A DNA stretch of 64,000 nt. It comes from Bacillus sp. V5-8f. GTDB taxonomy: Bacteria; Bacillota; Bacilli; Bacillales; DSM-1321. Made by a program: the position numbers and the translations under genes. The stretch lies in the NCBI RefSeq assembly GCF_002863565.1, contig NZ_PGUW01000004.1, positions 310,001 through 374,000 of the forward strand, read 5' to 3'. Positions 39,485 to 48,988 of the stretch are shown here, one piece after another (within the stretch, counting starts at the first letter, position 1; each line of letters begins with the position of its first letter). The notes beneath the pieces are model-generated. The model did not search any database and was not told the DNA's origin. It saw only the letters and a program-made list of their open reading frames with translations.

Positions 39485-42139
39485 CTATTGGTTATCCCGA
39501 GAATCAGTGCCTGGAGGGTTCGTTCCATCTCCACCGCTCCATGGCCAGCTTTGAGATGGGTTCCCTTGATCTGCATTGCCGTTTCCAGGATTTTCGCCTT
39601 TTCCGGGACTGTTGCCATTTCCAGGACTATTATCATTTCCAGGACTGTTGCCATTACCAGGAGTGTTTCCATTTCCTGTACCATTTCCGTTGCCAGGATT
39701 GTTATTGCCATTTCCCGGGGAGTATTCATCAACAGGTGGCCAGAACTGGTCAGGATCTGTTTCCGGCAATTCTTCAGCTATACTTGGATCAACGATATCA
39801 ATTGTAGTTGTTACAGGGTCGCTCCGCTGGCCATCTGCGGTGGCAGTAACGGTGAATGTATATTTAGCTCCTGGTATGACACTTCGAACCTTTATCTCAT
39901 GCTCTGTGAGGGTAATTTCCCTTTCGCCAGCTTTATCACTTGAAATTTCGACTTGAAACTCTGGATCTTGCTCCTCACTTTCCGGATAATCCCACGTTAA
40001 AGTAATTTCATTGGCAGTCTGGTCATAAACCGCGTTCAAATTAAACGGCGCTTTAAGTTTGTCGAATTTTTTCGTGACTTCGGTTGGTTCATTTCCTTTT
40101 AGAAAATATTCATAAACAATTTCAGTTTTTGGTGTATATTCATTTGGCAGCATGGCAGGATCCGAGCCTTTGACGACTCCGACTTTTACAACGCTGCTCG
40201 GTTTTTTAAAGTCTTTCGTTTCTTTCCCTTGGGAAACATGCTGGATTAGCTTGCGAAATACTTCCTTTGGGATTCCCTGAGAGCTTTTGCTAAGGAAATT
40301 TGATTTATCTTCATAACCTGCCCAGATTGCGGCAGTATAATTTGTTGTGTAGCCGGCGAACCAGGAATCGAGCGCTCCGCCAGGCTCAACATTGTACTTT
40401 CTTTTATCTTCCGCAGAATAGTTTGTTGTACCGGTCTTGCCAGCAACCGGTAGTCCAGAAATATTTGCAAGCACACCGGTACCGTAACTTTCCTTCAATA
40501 CACTTTTTAGCATATCGGTTACCATGAATGCGGTTGAATCCTTCATAACAGCCCTTGACTCCGGTTTATTCTTTATCGTTGTACTTTTATCCCGCAGCAC
40601 GATCTTCTTAACAGAGTGAGGCTCATTATAAATACCGGTATTTCCAAAAGCACTATAAGCGCCCGCCATTTCAAGTGAGGAAACCTGCAGCTTGCCGCCT
40701 CCAATTGAATCAGCTTCAACCAAATCCTCATTGATCGGGAGCCCCATGTTCTTGCCAAAGTTTTGAGCACGGTTAGTTCCAACCTCCTGGAACGTTTTAA
40801 GGGCTGGGATATTTAACGATCGCCCGAGTGCCTCTCGGATGCTCATCTTGCCGTAATGCCGCCTTGAGGCATTGTTTATTTGTACACCGTTAGAATAGGT
40901 ATATGGTTCGTCAACGATTTGCTTATATGTTGACCATTTCTTATACTCGATAGCTGGACCATAATCAAAAATCGGTTTAATTGTTGACCCAGGGGGTCTT
41001 TTTGTATCCGTTGCATAGTTCCATCCACTGTTGAAATCAGCGCTTCTAGACCCACCGATTGCTCGGATTTCACCGGTTTTCGTATCTAAGAGGGTAATCC
41101 CCGCTTGAAGCTTATTGCTAGGGAATGTAATAATTTCGTTTGTGGTAAGCATTTTGTGTACATATTCCTGGGCATCCCTATCAAGGGTAGTATGGATTTC
41201 CAACCCGTCAGCGAAAATATTGTAATCGCCCATTTTTTCGACTTCCTTGATAACCTGGTCAACGAAAACTTCGTAAGGCGTGCTGTCCATTTGATTCTGC
41301 CCTTTTTTTACCAGTCCCTGTTCAATTGGAATTTTTTGAGCTTTTTCCATTTCTGCCTTTGTGATGAATCCATGCTTATTCATTAAATAAAGTACAACAT
41401 TCCTGCGTTTCTCTGCCCTTTCTGGATATTTATACGGGTTATAACGAGCAGGGCTTTGCGGCAGACCGACAAGCATGGCTGCTTCATGAAGCTCAAGATC
41501 TTTCAATTCTTTTCCATAATAGATTTCAGCGGCGGTTCCAATACCATTTGCACGGTTTTCAAAAAAAATTTTATTGATATACATTTCAAAGATTTCTTGT
41601 TTTGTATATTTTTGTTCAAGCTGAAGGGATAGCCACATTTCTTGCGCTTTTCGTTTCAGGGTTTTCTCTGGTGAAAGATACGAACGCTTTACCACCTGCT
41701 GGGTGATTGTGCTTGCACCCTGTGATCCAAACCCTTGGGTGATGTTTGCCATTACTGCACCGCCAAGGCGCATGATGTCCACGCCGTGGTGTTTATAGAA
41801 ACGGACGTCTTCTGTTGCGAGGAACGCGTTTTCCACAAGCTTTGGGACATCTTCATATTCTACATATACCCGTTTTTGCCCAACCTCCTTAAACGGTTTT
41901 CCTTCTATATCAAGAAGCGTTGATGGAACCGGATCTTTCAGCAGATTTTCATCAAGCTTCGGTACATCGCTGATGAAATAGGCAAATGCCGCCCCTCCTG
42001 CAACCATACCGATGATTCCCAAAGTGACCAGAAAGAGAAAAACCCTTTTAAATAGGCCCTTGGGCTTTTGTTTACTATCTTTCTTCTGCTTCTCGGTTTG
42101 CTTGCGGCGCTCTGTTCTCGTTTTATACTTCTCAGCCAT
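39485..42139 (-). CDS. ponA: Class A penicillin-binding protein 1
   Basis: An 884-residue bifunctional peptidoglycan synthase. In order: basic cytoplasmic tail, membrane helix at 31-56, GT51 glycosyltransferase (catalytic E110 in ATEDVRFY; QGASTITQQVV), transpeptidase with S385-TIK388, SLN at 441-443 and KTG at 568-570, a fibronectin type III domain at about 697-782, and a disordered tail (807-884) of PGNGN-type repeats. ATG 42139 on the reverse strand has GCAGGTAG seven bases upstream; TTG 42163 has none. It follows recU by 36 bp, the known recU-ponA operon. Confidence 0.95.
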   Translation of the reverse strand: MAEKYKTRTERRKQTEKQKKDSKQKPKGLFKRVFLFLVTLGIIGMVAGGAAFAYFISDVPKLDENLLKDPVPSTLLDIEGKPFKEVGQKRVYVEYEDVPKLVENAFLATEDVRFYKHHGVDIMRLGGAVMANITQGFGSQGASTITQQVVKRSYLSPEKTLKRKAQEMWLSLQLEQKYTKQEIFEMYINKIFFENRANGIGTAAEIYYGKELKDLELHEAAMLVGLPQSPARYNPYKYPERAEKRRNVVLYLMNKHGFITKAEMEKAQKIPIEQGLVKKGQNQMDSTPYEVFVDQVIKEVEKMGDYNIFADGLEIHTTLDRDAQEYVHKMLTTNEIITFPSNKLQAGITLLDTKTGEIRAIGGSRSADFNSGWNYATDTKRPPGSTIKPIFDYGPAIEYKKWSTYKQIVDEPYTYSNGVQINNASRRHYGKMSIREALGRSLNIPALKTFQEVGTNRAQNFGKNMGLPINEDLVEADSIGGGKLQVSSLEMAGAYSAFGNTGIYNEPHSVKKIVLRDKSTTIKNKPESRAVMKDSTAFMVTDMLKSVLKESYGTGVLANISGLPVAGKTGTTNYSAEDKRKYNVEPGGALDSWFAGYTTNYTAAIWAGYEDKSNFLSKSSQGIPKEVFRKLIQHVSQGKETKDFKKPSSVVKVGVVKGSDPAMLPNEYTPKTEIVYEYFLKGNEPTEVTKKFDKLKAPFNLNAVYDQTANEITLTWDYPESEEQDPEFQVEISSDKAGEREITLTEHEIKVRSVIPGAKYTFTVTATADGQRSDPVTTTIDIVDPSIAEELPETDPDQFWPPVDEYSPGNGNNNPGNGNGTGNGNTPGNGNSPGNDNSPGNGNSPGKGENPGNGNADQGNPSQSWPWSGGDGTNPPGTDSRDNQ
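39565..39722 (-). repeat. PGNGN-coding low-complexity repeats in ponA
   Basis: The end of ponA codes for about ten units of the type PGNGN with small variations (PGNGNG, TPGNGN, SPGNDN, SPGKGEN). It forms a flexible Gly/Asn/Pro tail outside the membrane. The same DNA gives long open frames on the opposite strand that are not genes. Confidence 0.85.
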
Positions 42140-42175
42140 TACAGCTACCTGCCTTTCTAACAACGGTGAATCAAA

Positions 42176-42778
42176 TTAGGACAGTATTGAATCTATTGCT
42201 TTAATATAGTCAATCCTTGGTTGAAAGCCTAGAGGAATCATAATCGAACAACTTTCCACTTCAGCTTTTGTAATCGATTTTCTACCGCCGGACAGCATCC
42301 TGTTCCAAAATTTTGAAAGGTCCTCTAATTGCATTAAGAAAGTTTCTTCCTCCACAGTGAACTTCATGATGACAAACGCAATCCCGCCTTGGTTAACAAC
42401 ACTTTTCATATGCTCGATTTGATGCTGGTGAAAATTCTTAAGCGGAAAGGAAGTAGGGTTCGCCGTTTCCTTTGCTTCAAAATCAATATATCTTCCTTTG
42501 TAAACGCCATTATAATCTGTCGTCGACGCCTGTTTGAAATAAGCTTCCTTAATTACAGCTGCACTTCTTTTAGGATAGTGCACATCTACAATTTGAATGG
42601 GAACCGGTTTTTTATGGATAACCGCAATGCCATTGGACAGATAATACTGGTTGCTTTCGTTTAAATCATCCTCCAGCGTTTTTCCGCGATTGCTGTAGCT
42701 TATTTGTTTTGCCGGACGGGCGCTAGGATCCTTTTTTGCCGGGACGAACCTCCGGCCATTTGGGTAGTGAAAAGCCAA
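42176..42778 (-). CDS. recU: Holliday junction resolvase RecU
   Basis: A 200-residue nuclease that cuts Holliday junctions in recombination and chromosome segregation. The active-site block [20 protein letters not shown] carries the metal-binding D and E-x-K residues. It starts at TTG 42778 with GGAGGGG seven bases upstream on the reverse strand. It is first of the recU-ponA pair. The 297-bp divergent gap to yppC shows no convincing gene. Confidence 0.96.
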   Translation of the reverse strand: MAFHYPNGRRFVPAKKDPSARPAKQISYSNRGKTLEDDLNESNQYYLSNGIAVIHKKPVPIQIVDVHYPKRSAAVIKEAYFKQASTTDYNGVYKGRYIDFEAKETANPTSFPLKNFHQHQIEHMKSVVNQGGIAFVIMKFTVEEETFLMQLEDLSKFWNRMLSGGRKSITKAEVESCSIMIPLGFQPRIDYIKAIDSILS

Positions 42779-43075
42779 AGTTTACCCCTCCTTTTTTACA
42801 CTCATCTATGATAGCAAAAAAGAAAGTCGGTTGGTGAATAAATTTGTTTATTTCCCAATACGCTAACACTTGTACAAAAGGCTACAAAATGAGCGTTCTC
42901 CTAAATTATGCACTTTCAAAAAGGCAACCAATGCTTTTGAAACATCTCAGGACTAGGATAAACCTCATTCTCACATGGCCTGCTATGTTGGAAAGTAAAT
43001 CCACAAATGGCACCAATATTAATCTATTGTACTTAATTATTTAGTCAACTTTTTTACAAGAGAGAGGTGAAACAC

Positions 43076-44059
43076 ATGGTGCAATGCAACAATATATGGA
43101 GCCTGACCCCAAAGGAACAAAAACTGATTAAAAAAATTACATGGCTTACGGAAAAATGGAATAAAGATAACATATCAAGGACGAAAGCCTATGAATATTT
43201 CTTTTCGATCCACCCTGAGATTAAATGGGCTTTCCTTGCCAGCATGGTTTCACGAAATGCCGGATGGAATATGTGCGACCTTGAGGGGGCATGGCTTCCG
43301 AAGGCTGTTTCCCGCCACTTTAGGCATTCCTTGTTTATGACTTATGAACGCGCTAACTGGCTGATTTTCCATGATGCCTTTCCTCAGCTAATGCTTTATC
43401 ATTATTCGACGAAATATCGTATCCCTTTGTTTCATTTGTCGAGACATTTTTCGATTTCCAGTTTTTCAGAACATGAATGGAACGCCTTTTGGAATTCCAG
43501 GGATGAAACCCGATTGCTGTATGCCCTGATTATAAACGAGCAAAATGTCATTGAAGAACCCGTAATCAGACACCAGTATTACAATCCGTTTATATTTCAC
43601 TCGTTTCTTTTCGAATTACAGGACTGGATGCATTTCAGCACTGTGCTATTTCCAATGTGCTGCGGTGAATTATATGGGCACTCGGTATCGGACTTCCGGA
43701 ACGTGGATGCCCGGATTGAACTTGGAAAAATGCTTTCATTGATTCTGTTCCACGAGGATTTGTTTCCGTTTTTCTACGAATTTGCGCGTCTGACAGAGCC
43801 AACCGGCTCCCGGCACGATTATGAGAAATATTTTCAAAACAAAAAGAGAAGGGAAACACCGTTTTTGAGAATGGTTTATCCCGTCATTTCCCATTCAGTA
43901 CAAAGAATGGAACTATGGGACACGAAAACAGATATAAATGCGATTTGGTTTAATATGCCCAGCCTTCCTAAAGAAATAAAATTGAACGATTGGTACCGCA
44001 AGAAGCAGAAACAGCTTCACTTTTTTATCAAAGCGAAGGACTTTTTCCTGCGATATTAG
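43076..44059 (+). CDS. yppC: YppC family protein (DUF2515)
   Basis: A 327-residue soluble protein of unknown function, unusually rich in Phe, Trp, His and Tyr. It matches YppC by length and by its divergent place beside recU. No known enzyme motif is seen. ATG 43076 is spaced correctly from AGAGAGGTGA; GTG 43067 lies within that site. Confidence 0.82.
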   Translation: MVQCNNIWSLTPKEQKLIKKITWLTEKWNKDNISRTKAYEYFFSIHPEIKWAFLASMVSRNAGWNMCDLEGAWLPKAVSRHFRHSLFMTYERANWLIFHDAFPQLMLYHYSTKYRIPLFHLSRHFSISSFSEHEWNAFWNSRDETRLLYALIINEQNVIEEPVIRHQYYNPFIFHSFLFELQDWMHFSTVLFPMCCGELYGHSVSDFRNVDARIELGKMLSLILFHEDLFPFFYEFARLTEPTGSRHDYEKYFQNKKRRETPFLRMVYPVISHSVQRMELWDTKTDINAIWFNMPSLPKEIKLNDWYRKKQKQLHFFIKAKDFFLRY

Positions 44060-44245
44060 GAAAAAATGGCTTTGCTTTAGGATTTGCATAATCATTTGAA
44101 ACATTCAGAGATGTTGTCGAAATGAAAGGGGAAATTTCAGCAAAATTCACTTTCTTTGACGATTTCCTTCTAGTTTTGTCGCCGTTGAAGGTACTCGTGA
44201 TCAAAGCCAAGAATAATAAAAACAAAGAGAAGAGGAGGTTTGTTT

Positions 44246-44524
44246 ATGGAAATAAAAAAAGTAGAGACGAAAGAGATCCTGGAGTTGCTTGGTGAAATAA
44301 CCGTGCGTTTGGAACAATTGGAGGAAACAGTAGGTGAAAATTATAACACCGGCCGCTGCCGGCTCTGGGGGAGTCAAATGGCAATGGTTCATTCCGCTCA
44401 AGTTGCGTTTGAGAAGGCAGAACAGGAATGGAAAGTAAAAGATTTCGAAAACAAGTCCTACATTTTGAGAAAAGCAAGCGCCATGAATCAGAAAATGCCG
44501 ATGAACCCTAATTTGGGTTACTAG
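44246..44524 (+). CDS. Small protein of unknown function in the ypp cluster
   Basis: A 92-residue hydrophilic protein with an N-terminal coiled-coil-like helix (TKEILELLGEITVRLEQLEETV). The excellent ribosome site GAGGAGGT at 44232-44239 and ATG 44246 support it as a gene. It lies in the place of B. subtilis yppD, but I cannot confirm homology. A terminator follows at 44535. Confidence 0.7.
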   Translation: MEIKKVETKEILELLGEITVRLEQLEETVGENYNTGRCRLWGSQMAMVHSAQVAFEKAEQEWKVKDFENKSYILRKASAMNQKMPMNPNLGY

Positions 44525-44534
44525 ATAGTTACCT

Positions 44535-44559
44535 TTGCAGCTTGGGTTAGCTGCTTTTT
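44535..44559 (+). terminator. Terminator before yppE
   Basis: GCAGCT (44537-44542) pairs with AGCTGC (44549-44554), followed by a long T-rich stretch. Confidence 0.8.
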
Positions 44560-44635
44560 CTTTTTTTTAGGGCCAATATTTTTCAATTCCCTCACATTCA
44601 TATATACTTTAGTGATCAAGGAGAAGGAGGAAATA

Positions 44636-45004
44636 ATGGAGGCTGAAAAATACGTTTTGCAGTTAACGAAGAAATTAATCAATCTTTGTGAGGAAGCAGA
44701 CCAGATTTATGATCTGGTTCGTGAATCTGGAAAGGAGCATGATTTTTATACGGAAGTAAAGCCTTTTGCGGACAAGGTCCACGATTTAACAACGGAATGG
44801 TCCGAACAAATGAAGAAAAGGATGAAGGAAGAGCATTTTAGGTACATCTTTCCTCAACAGATTGATCAGACGGCGCAAAACCTGACTGATATCTCGGTGC
44901 AGGCTTTTTTTTCTAAAACGAGCTATAGCAGATTCAAGAGCCATGTTCAATCGGTTAAATTCATTTTAAAAAGTGTGGAAACAGAAATAAACAATAATAT
45001 GTAA
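44636..45004 (+). CDS. yppE: YppE family protein (DUF1798)
   Basis: A 122-residue all-helical cytoplasmic protein of unknown function, matching YppE in length and position. ATG 44636 follows AAGGAGG five bases upstream; GTG 44612 is in frame but precedes the ribosome site. No motif suggests an activity. Confidence 0.82.
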   Translation: MEAEKYVLQLTKKLINLCEEADQIYDLVRESGKEHDFYTEVKPFADKVHDLTTEWSEQMKKRMKEEHFRYIFPQQIDQTAQNLTDISVQAFFSKTSYSRFKSHVQSVKFILKSVETEINNNM

Positions 45005-45096
45005 AAGGATCGAAGTGTGCCTAAAGGGTTACTCACCAATCTATTTCTACATTCATATAGTATAGCAGCTAATGCCATGAAGAGGAGGAAAGGCTT

Positions 45097-45810
45097 GTGA
45101 TGATTAACAGGAATTACATTCCCGGAGATGAGTGGGGGAGCGGATACAATAGCTATTCGGTTCCGGCCTTTTTAAATGAATATCCGTATTATCCGCAACA
45201 GTTTGAACCTGGCCTGGATAACCCGGCAATTGAGCGTAATGCGATGAATATGTACCAGGAAGCCTACTATGCCCCCGCCGGTTTTCATCCCATGCACGGG
45301 GGGGCTGGTTACTATCAGATGGAACTGCCCAATAATCAGGGACATATTAATGAGGGTCCGTCTTATTTCCAAAACGGCGGACAACCAATGAATCATTTTC
45401 AAGGTACGCCCATTCCTTTACCCGCAAATCAACATTTTCCCGGGTTTTACATGAATGGAGGTCCCACGCACTTACCTTCCCAGCAGTTCCCACAGCAACT
45501 AATGCCCTATCAGCCTGCCGCTTACCAGCAAGAGTCTACAAAAAAGAACGGACCCAATCCCTTTGAGAATCCACTTCAACCTATCCAGAAAAGGCCGCCT
45601 TTGCAGCAAGCATTCGCAAATCCGTATCCCAGCCAGCAGTTCATGAAACAACCACCTTCTGGCTTCCAATCTATACTGAACCAATTCAAGACACAGGATG
45701 GATCAATTGACGTAAATAAAATGATGAATACTGCCGGGCAAATGATGAACACCTTCAGCCAGATGTCATCAATCGTCAAAGGGTTTGGAGGAAAACTGCT
45801 TAAAGTGTAA
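45097..45810 (+). CDS. yppG: YppG family protein, coat-like
   Basis: A 237-residue protein in two parts: residues 1-185 are Pro/Gln/Tyr/Asn-rich and probably disordered, like many spore-surface proteins; the last ~50 (FQSILNQFKTQDGSIDVNKM, then MMNTFSQMSSIVKG) are the conserved YppG module. Function is unknown; a spore-coat role is inferred from composition only. GTG 45097 or ATG 45100 may start it, after GAGGAGG. Confidence 0.8.
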   Translation: MMINRNYIPGDEWGSGYNSYSVPAFLNEYPYYPQQFEPGLDNPAIERNAMNMYQEAYYAPAGFHPMHGGAGYYQMELPNNQGHINEGPSYFQNGGQPMNHFQGTPIPLPANQHFPGFYMNGGPTHLPSQQFPQQLMPYQPAAYQQESTKKNGPNPFENPLQPIQKRPPLQQAFANPYPSQQFMKQPPSGFQSILNQFKTQDGSIDVNKMMNTAGQMMNTFSQMSSIVKGFGGKLLKV

Positions 45811-45828
45811 CCCTCAATGCAATTAAAA

Positions 45829-45891
45829 GGCCAAAACCCAAGAAAACGTCAGGAGCTTCTTGAGCTTCTGTTGTTTTCTTAGGCTTTGGCC
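45829..45891. terminator. Long imperfect hairpin between yppG and the Hsp20 gene
   Basis: GGCCaAAaCCcAAGAAAAC pairs with GTTTTCTTaGGcTTtGGCC, and an inner AGGAGCT arm pairs with AGCTTCT. The hairpin spans 63 bases. On the reverse strand it is followed by TTTTAATT, so it most likely ends the Hsp20 transcript; on the forward strand the T run is weaker. Confidence 0.75.
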
Positions 45892-45911
45892 TCCTTGATT
45901 TTGGTTAGATG

Positions 45912-46376
45912 TCAGTCGTTAATCGTAATCCGCTTGCCTTTTAGCTTTGGAATTTTAATTTCCAATACCCCATCACGATGATTGGCTGTTGCCCTTTGTT
46001 CATCGATTGGTTTTGCAAGGTTGATGGTTCTTGAAACAGTGTTTGGAGATGGCCTTCGTTTTGGTGCTTTGTTTGCGGTGAATTTTACAGCCTGTACATA
46101 GTTTTTTACACTGATGACAACTCCTTGAGAAAGCATTTCAATATCTATTTGTTCCCGTTTGATTCCGGGAAGCGCAGCTTTGATATGGTAGTACGTATCT
46201 TTCTCGCTGATCTCAACAGGAAAGCTCCGTTCTATTGACCCGAAAAAATCATCCATCGATTGAAGAATGCCTTTTAGCGGTTTTTCTGCAAAGAGCCGGT
46301 CCATGGTCGTCATAAATTCATTAAACGTCTGCCCATGTGAAGATTTCCGACTCTTATGTTTCTCTGAATCAGACAT
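45912..46376 (-). CDS. Hsp20/alpha-crystallin family protein
   Basis: A 154-residue small heat-shock-like protein. The alpha-crystallin domain spans about 50-145 (YHIKAALPGIKREQIDIEML, then DGVLEIKIPK), but the segment between is more basic than usual and the C-terminal IxI anchor is weak (RITIND). ATG 46376 has AAGGAGAG upstream on the reverse strand. Some Bacillus relatives (CotM, CotP) are spore coat proteins, so a coat role is possible beside yppG and cotD. Confidence 0.88.
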   Translation of the reverse strand: MSDSEKHKSRKSSHGQTFNEFMTTMDRLFAEKPLKGILQSMDDFFGSIERSFPVEISEKDTYYHIKAALPGIKREQIDIEMLSQGVVISVKNYVQAVKFTANKAPKRRPSPNTVSRTINLAKPIDEQRATANHRDGVLEIKIPKLKGKRITIND

Positions 46377-46608
46377 TTGTCAGTCTCTCCTTTCAACTTT
46401 ATACCGCTGCTATTTAGGCTATGTAAGTCCGAATTTAATGGTGAATTGTAAAAACAATTTTCTATTTGTCTTTATTTCATAGGTTATTTTTTTCATCATG
46501 TTATTCTTTGTATCATAAGGCTGTGACGATTATTAAGTGAAAAAAAATGTTAAGTAAATAAGATGTTAATCATTACCAAAAAAAGGGAATGATATTTTTC
46601 TTTTTTAT

Positions 46609-46622
46609 CGAACGTTCATTCG
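46609..46622. promoter_or_regulatory. Possible LexA (DinR) box upstream of mrfA
   Basis: CGAACGTTCATTCG fits 12 of 14 positions of the Bacillus LexA consensus CGAACRNRYGTTYG and lies 30 bp before mrfA, at the expected promoter region. The mismatches fall in the second half-site, so binding is uncertain. Confidence 0.3.
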
Positions 46623-46651
46623 TTAAAATAATACTATTGGGGTGAACGATA

Positions 46652-48949
46652 ATGAAATTACGAGAAAACTTGCAGGAAATAATTGCAAGCTTGAAAACCG
46701 ATGAAAAGTATAAAGACAATTTCGTCCACTGGCATACAATTGATCCTCGGGAAGCAACGGTTGTCCCGTTCCCAGAACGAATGGACAAAAGGATAAGACA
46801 GGCGTTGGCAAACAGGGGAATAAACGGGCTTTATACCCATCAGGCTACTGCTTTTAATGCGGCTGTGGAGGGGAAAAGTTTAGTTGCAGTAACACCAACA
46901 GCGTCTGGAAAAACATTTTGTTATAATCTTCCTGTATTGCAGTCCATCATAGAAAATGAAAAAACACGGGCTCTTTATATCTTTCCTACAAAAGCACTAA
47001 GCTACGATCAGAAAAGCGAGCTCCATGAGATGATCGATGAGATGGAAGTGGGTATTAATAGTTATACCTATGACGGGGATACCCCTTCAAATATCCGTCA
47101 AAAGATCCGTAAGGCAGGGCATATTGTGATTACCAACCCGGATATGCTGCATTCTGGAATTTTGCCGCACCATACGAAATGGGTATCGCTGTTTGAAAAT
47201 CTGAAATATGTCATTATTGACGAGCTTCACATATACCGGGGTGTTTTCGGGAGCCACACTGCAAACGTGATCAGGCGGCTGAGACGGATTTGCAATTTCT
47301 ACGGCAGCGACCCAGTGTTTATTTGCACATCGGCAACAATTGCAAACCCGAAGCAACTTGCCGAGGAGCTTACCGAGAAGGATATGCTGCTGGTTGATAA
47401 TAACGGAGCGCCAAGCGGAAAAAAGAATTTCGTCTTTTACAACCCCCCTGTTGTGAACAAGGCGTTAAATATCCGCAGGAGCGCAGTGTTAGAGGCTCGA
47501 AGCCTTGCTACGGAATTTTTGCGGAATAAGATCCAAACGATTGTATTTGCACGGTCACGCGTAAGAGTCGAAATCCTGCTTACTTATTTGCAGGAATTGG
47601 TCTCAAAGCAACTGGGGCCTAAGTCTATAAGGGGTTACCGCGGGGGGTATCTTCCGAAGCAGCGACGAGAAATCGAAAGAGGGTTGAGGGAAGGAAGCAT
47701 TTACGGGGTTGTGAGCACTAACGCCCTGGAGCTTGGCGTGGATATTGGCCAGCTGCAAGTATGCATCATGACAGGCTATCCCGGCTCCATCGCAAGCGCT
47801 TGGCAGCAGGCCGGGCGAGCGGGGAGAAGACATGATGAGGCGTTGATCATCATGGTAGGAAGCTCCAGTGCACTTGACCAATATATGATCCAAAATCCGG
47901 ATTACTTCTTTTCAAGAAGTCCAGAAACAGCAAGAATTAATCCGGACAACCTGGTAATTCTTGTAGATCATATCAAATGTGCGGCATATGAGCTGCCTTT
48001 CAAAAAAGGAGATACATTTGGCACGGCAGAAATCATGGATGTGCTTGAATTTTTGACCGAAGAAAGAATCCTTCACCAAAATGGTGACAAATGGTATTGG
48101 ATGAATGATGCTTTTCCAGCCCATAATATCAGCCTGCGCTCAGCATCCCAGGAAAATGTCGTCATCATTGACCAGACAGAGGCTCCGGAAAACAAAGTGA
48201 TCGGTGAAATGGATACATTCAGCGCGATGACGTTGCTTCATGAAGAAGCCATCTACCTGCACCAGGGGATTCAATACCAGGTCGAGCTGCTTGACTGGGA
48301 GGAGAAGAAGGCGTATGTCCGGGAAGTGAACGTTGACTATTATACTGATGCAAACCTGGCCGTCCAGCTTTCTGTGTTGGAAGTGGATAAGCAAAAAAAC
48401 TGCAGTACGAATGAATCTGCATATGGAGATGTATCGGTAAGGGCAATGGCTACAATTTTCAAAAAAATCAAGTTTGAAACACATGATAACATCGGTTCAG
48501 GGCCAATTACCCTGCCGGAAGTGGAGCTTCATACGAATTCGGCAATGCTTTCCCTTAACACGGTGATACTTGGTTGGGATGATAACAGGATGGAACAAGG
48601 GTTGATAGGCGCGTCCCATGCCTTGAATTATATGATTCCCCTTTTCGTGATGTGCGACCCGCACGATATCCATGTCTATCCCCAGGTAAAAGCCAGCCAT
48701 AATGAAAAACCGACCATTTTTATTTACGATAGTTATCCTGGCGGCATAGGACTTAGTGAAAAAGTATATGAAAATGTTGAGCTAATAGTAAACGAAACCC
48801 GCAATATGGTGGAACGATGCCAATGCGAGAGCGGTTGCCCTTCCTGCATAGGAACAGATACAGCCTCTGAGGGAGCAAAGAAGGACGCCATCCAGCTGCT
48901 TAGCATGTTCACCAAGGGGCTACCGGTTGACACGCCTGTATTATACTGA
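46652..48949 (+). CDS. mrfA: DNA repair helicase MrfA (YprA)
   Basis: A 765-residue superfamily 2 helicase. Walker A is TPTASGKT at 81-88, the DEAD-like box DELH at 190-193, and the second RecA domain has ALELGVDIGQLQVCI and QQAGRAGRR. The C-terminal DUF1998 region carries four cysteines (723, 725, 729, 732 in CQCESGCPSC), a probable zinc site. In B. subtilis MrfA acts with MrfB in repair of mitomycin C damage. ATG 46652 follows GGGGTGAACG. mrfB follows 39 bp later. Confidence 0.95.
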   Translation: MKLRENLQEIIASLKTDEKYKDNFVHWHTIDPREATVVPFPERMDKRIRQALANRGINGLYTHQATAFNAAVEGKSLVAVTPTASGKTFCYNLPVLQSIIENEKTRALYIFPTKALSYDQKSELHEMIDEMEVGINSYTYDGDTPSNIRQKIRKAGHIVITNPDMLHSGILPHHTKWVSLFENLKYVIIDELHIYRGVFGSHTANVIRRLRRICNFYGSDPVFICTSATIANPKQLAEELTEKDMLLVDNNGAPSGKKNFVFYNPPVVNKALNIRRSAVLEARSLATEFLRNKIQTIVFARSRVRVEILLTYLQELVSKQLGPKSIRGYRGGYLPKQRREIERGLREGSIYGVVSTNALELGVDIGQLQVCIMTGYPGSIASAWQQAGRAGRRHDEALIIMVGSSSALDQYMIQNPDYFFSRSPETARINPDNLVILVDHIKCAAYELPFKKGDTFGTAEIMDVLEFLTEERILHQNGDKWYWMNDAFPAHNISLRSASQENVVIIDQTEAPENKVIGEMDTFSAMTLLHEEAIYLHQGIQYQVELLDWEEKKAYVREVNVDYYTDANLAVQLSVLEVDKQKNCSTNESAYGDVSVRAMATIFKKIKFETHDNIGSGPITLPEVELHTNSAMLSLNTVILGWDDNRMEQGLIGASHALNYMIPLFVMCDPHDIHVYPQVKASHNEKPTIFIYDSYPGGIGLSEKVYENVELIVNETRNMVERCQCESGCPSCIGTDTASEGAKKDAIQLLSMFTKGLPVDTPVLY

Positions 48950-48988
48950 CGAAATAAGATGGTTTAGTCAGGATTCGAGGTGATATTA

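Noticed and set aside
39488-39956. Long open frames on the plus strand opposite the end of ponA
   Set aside because: They are mirror images of the low-complexity PGNGN repeats and have no ribosome sites.
42844-43044. 66-codon frame between recU and yppC
   Set aside because: No ribosome site, TTG-type start and no recognisable features; the gap is the divergent control region.
44122-44295. 57-codon ATG frame just before the 92-residue ypp gene
   Set aside because: It has no ribosome site and overlaps a gene with an excellent one in another frame.
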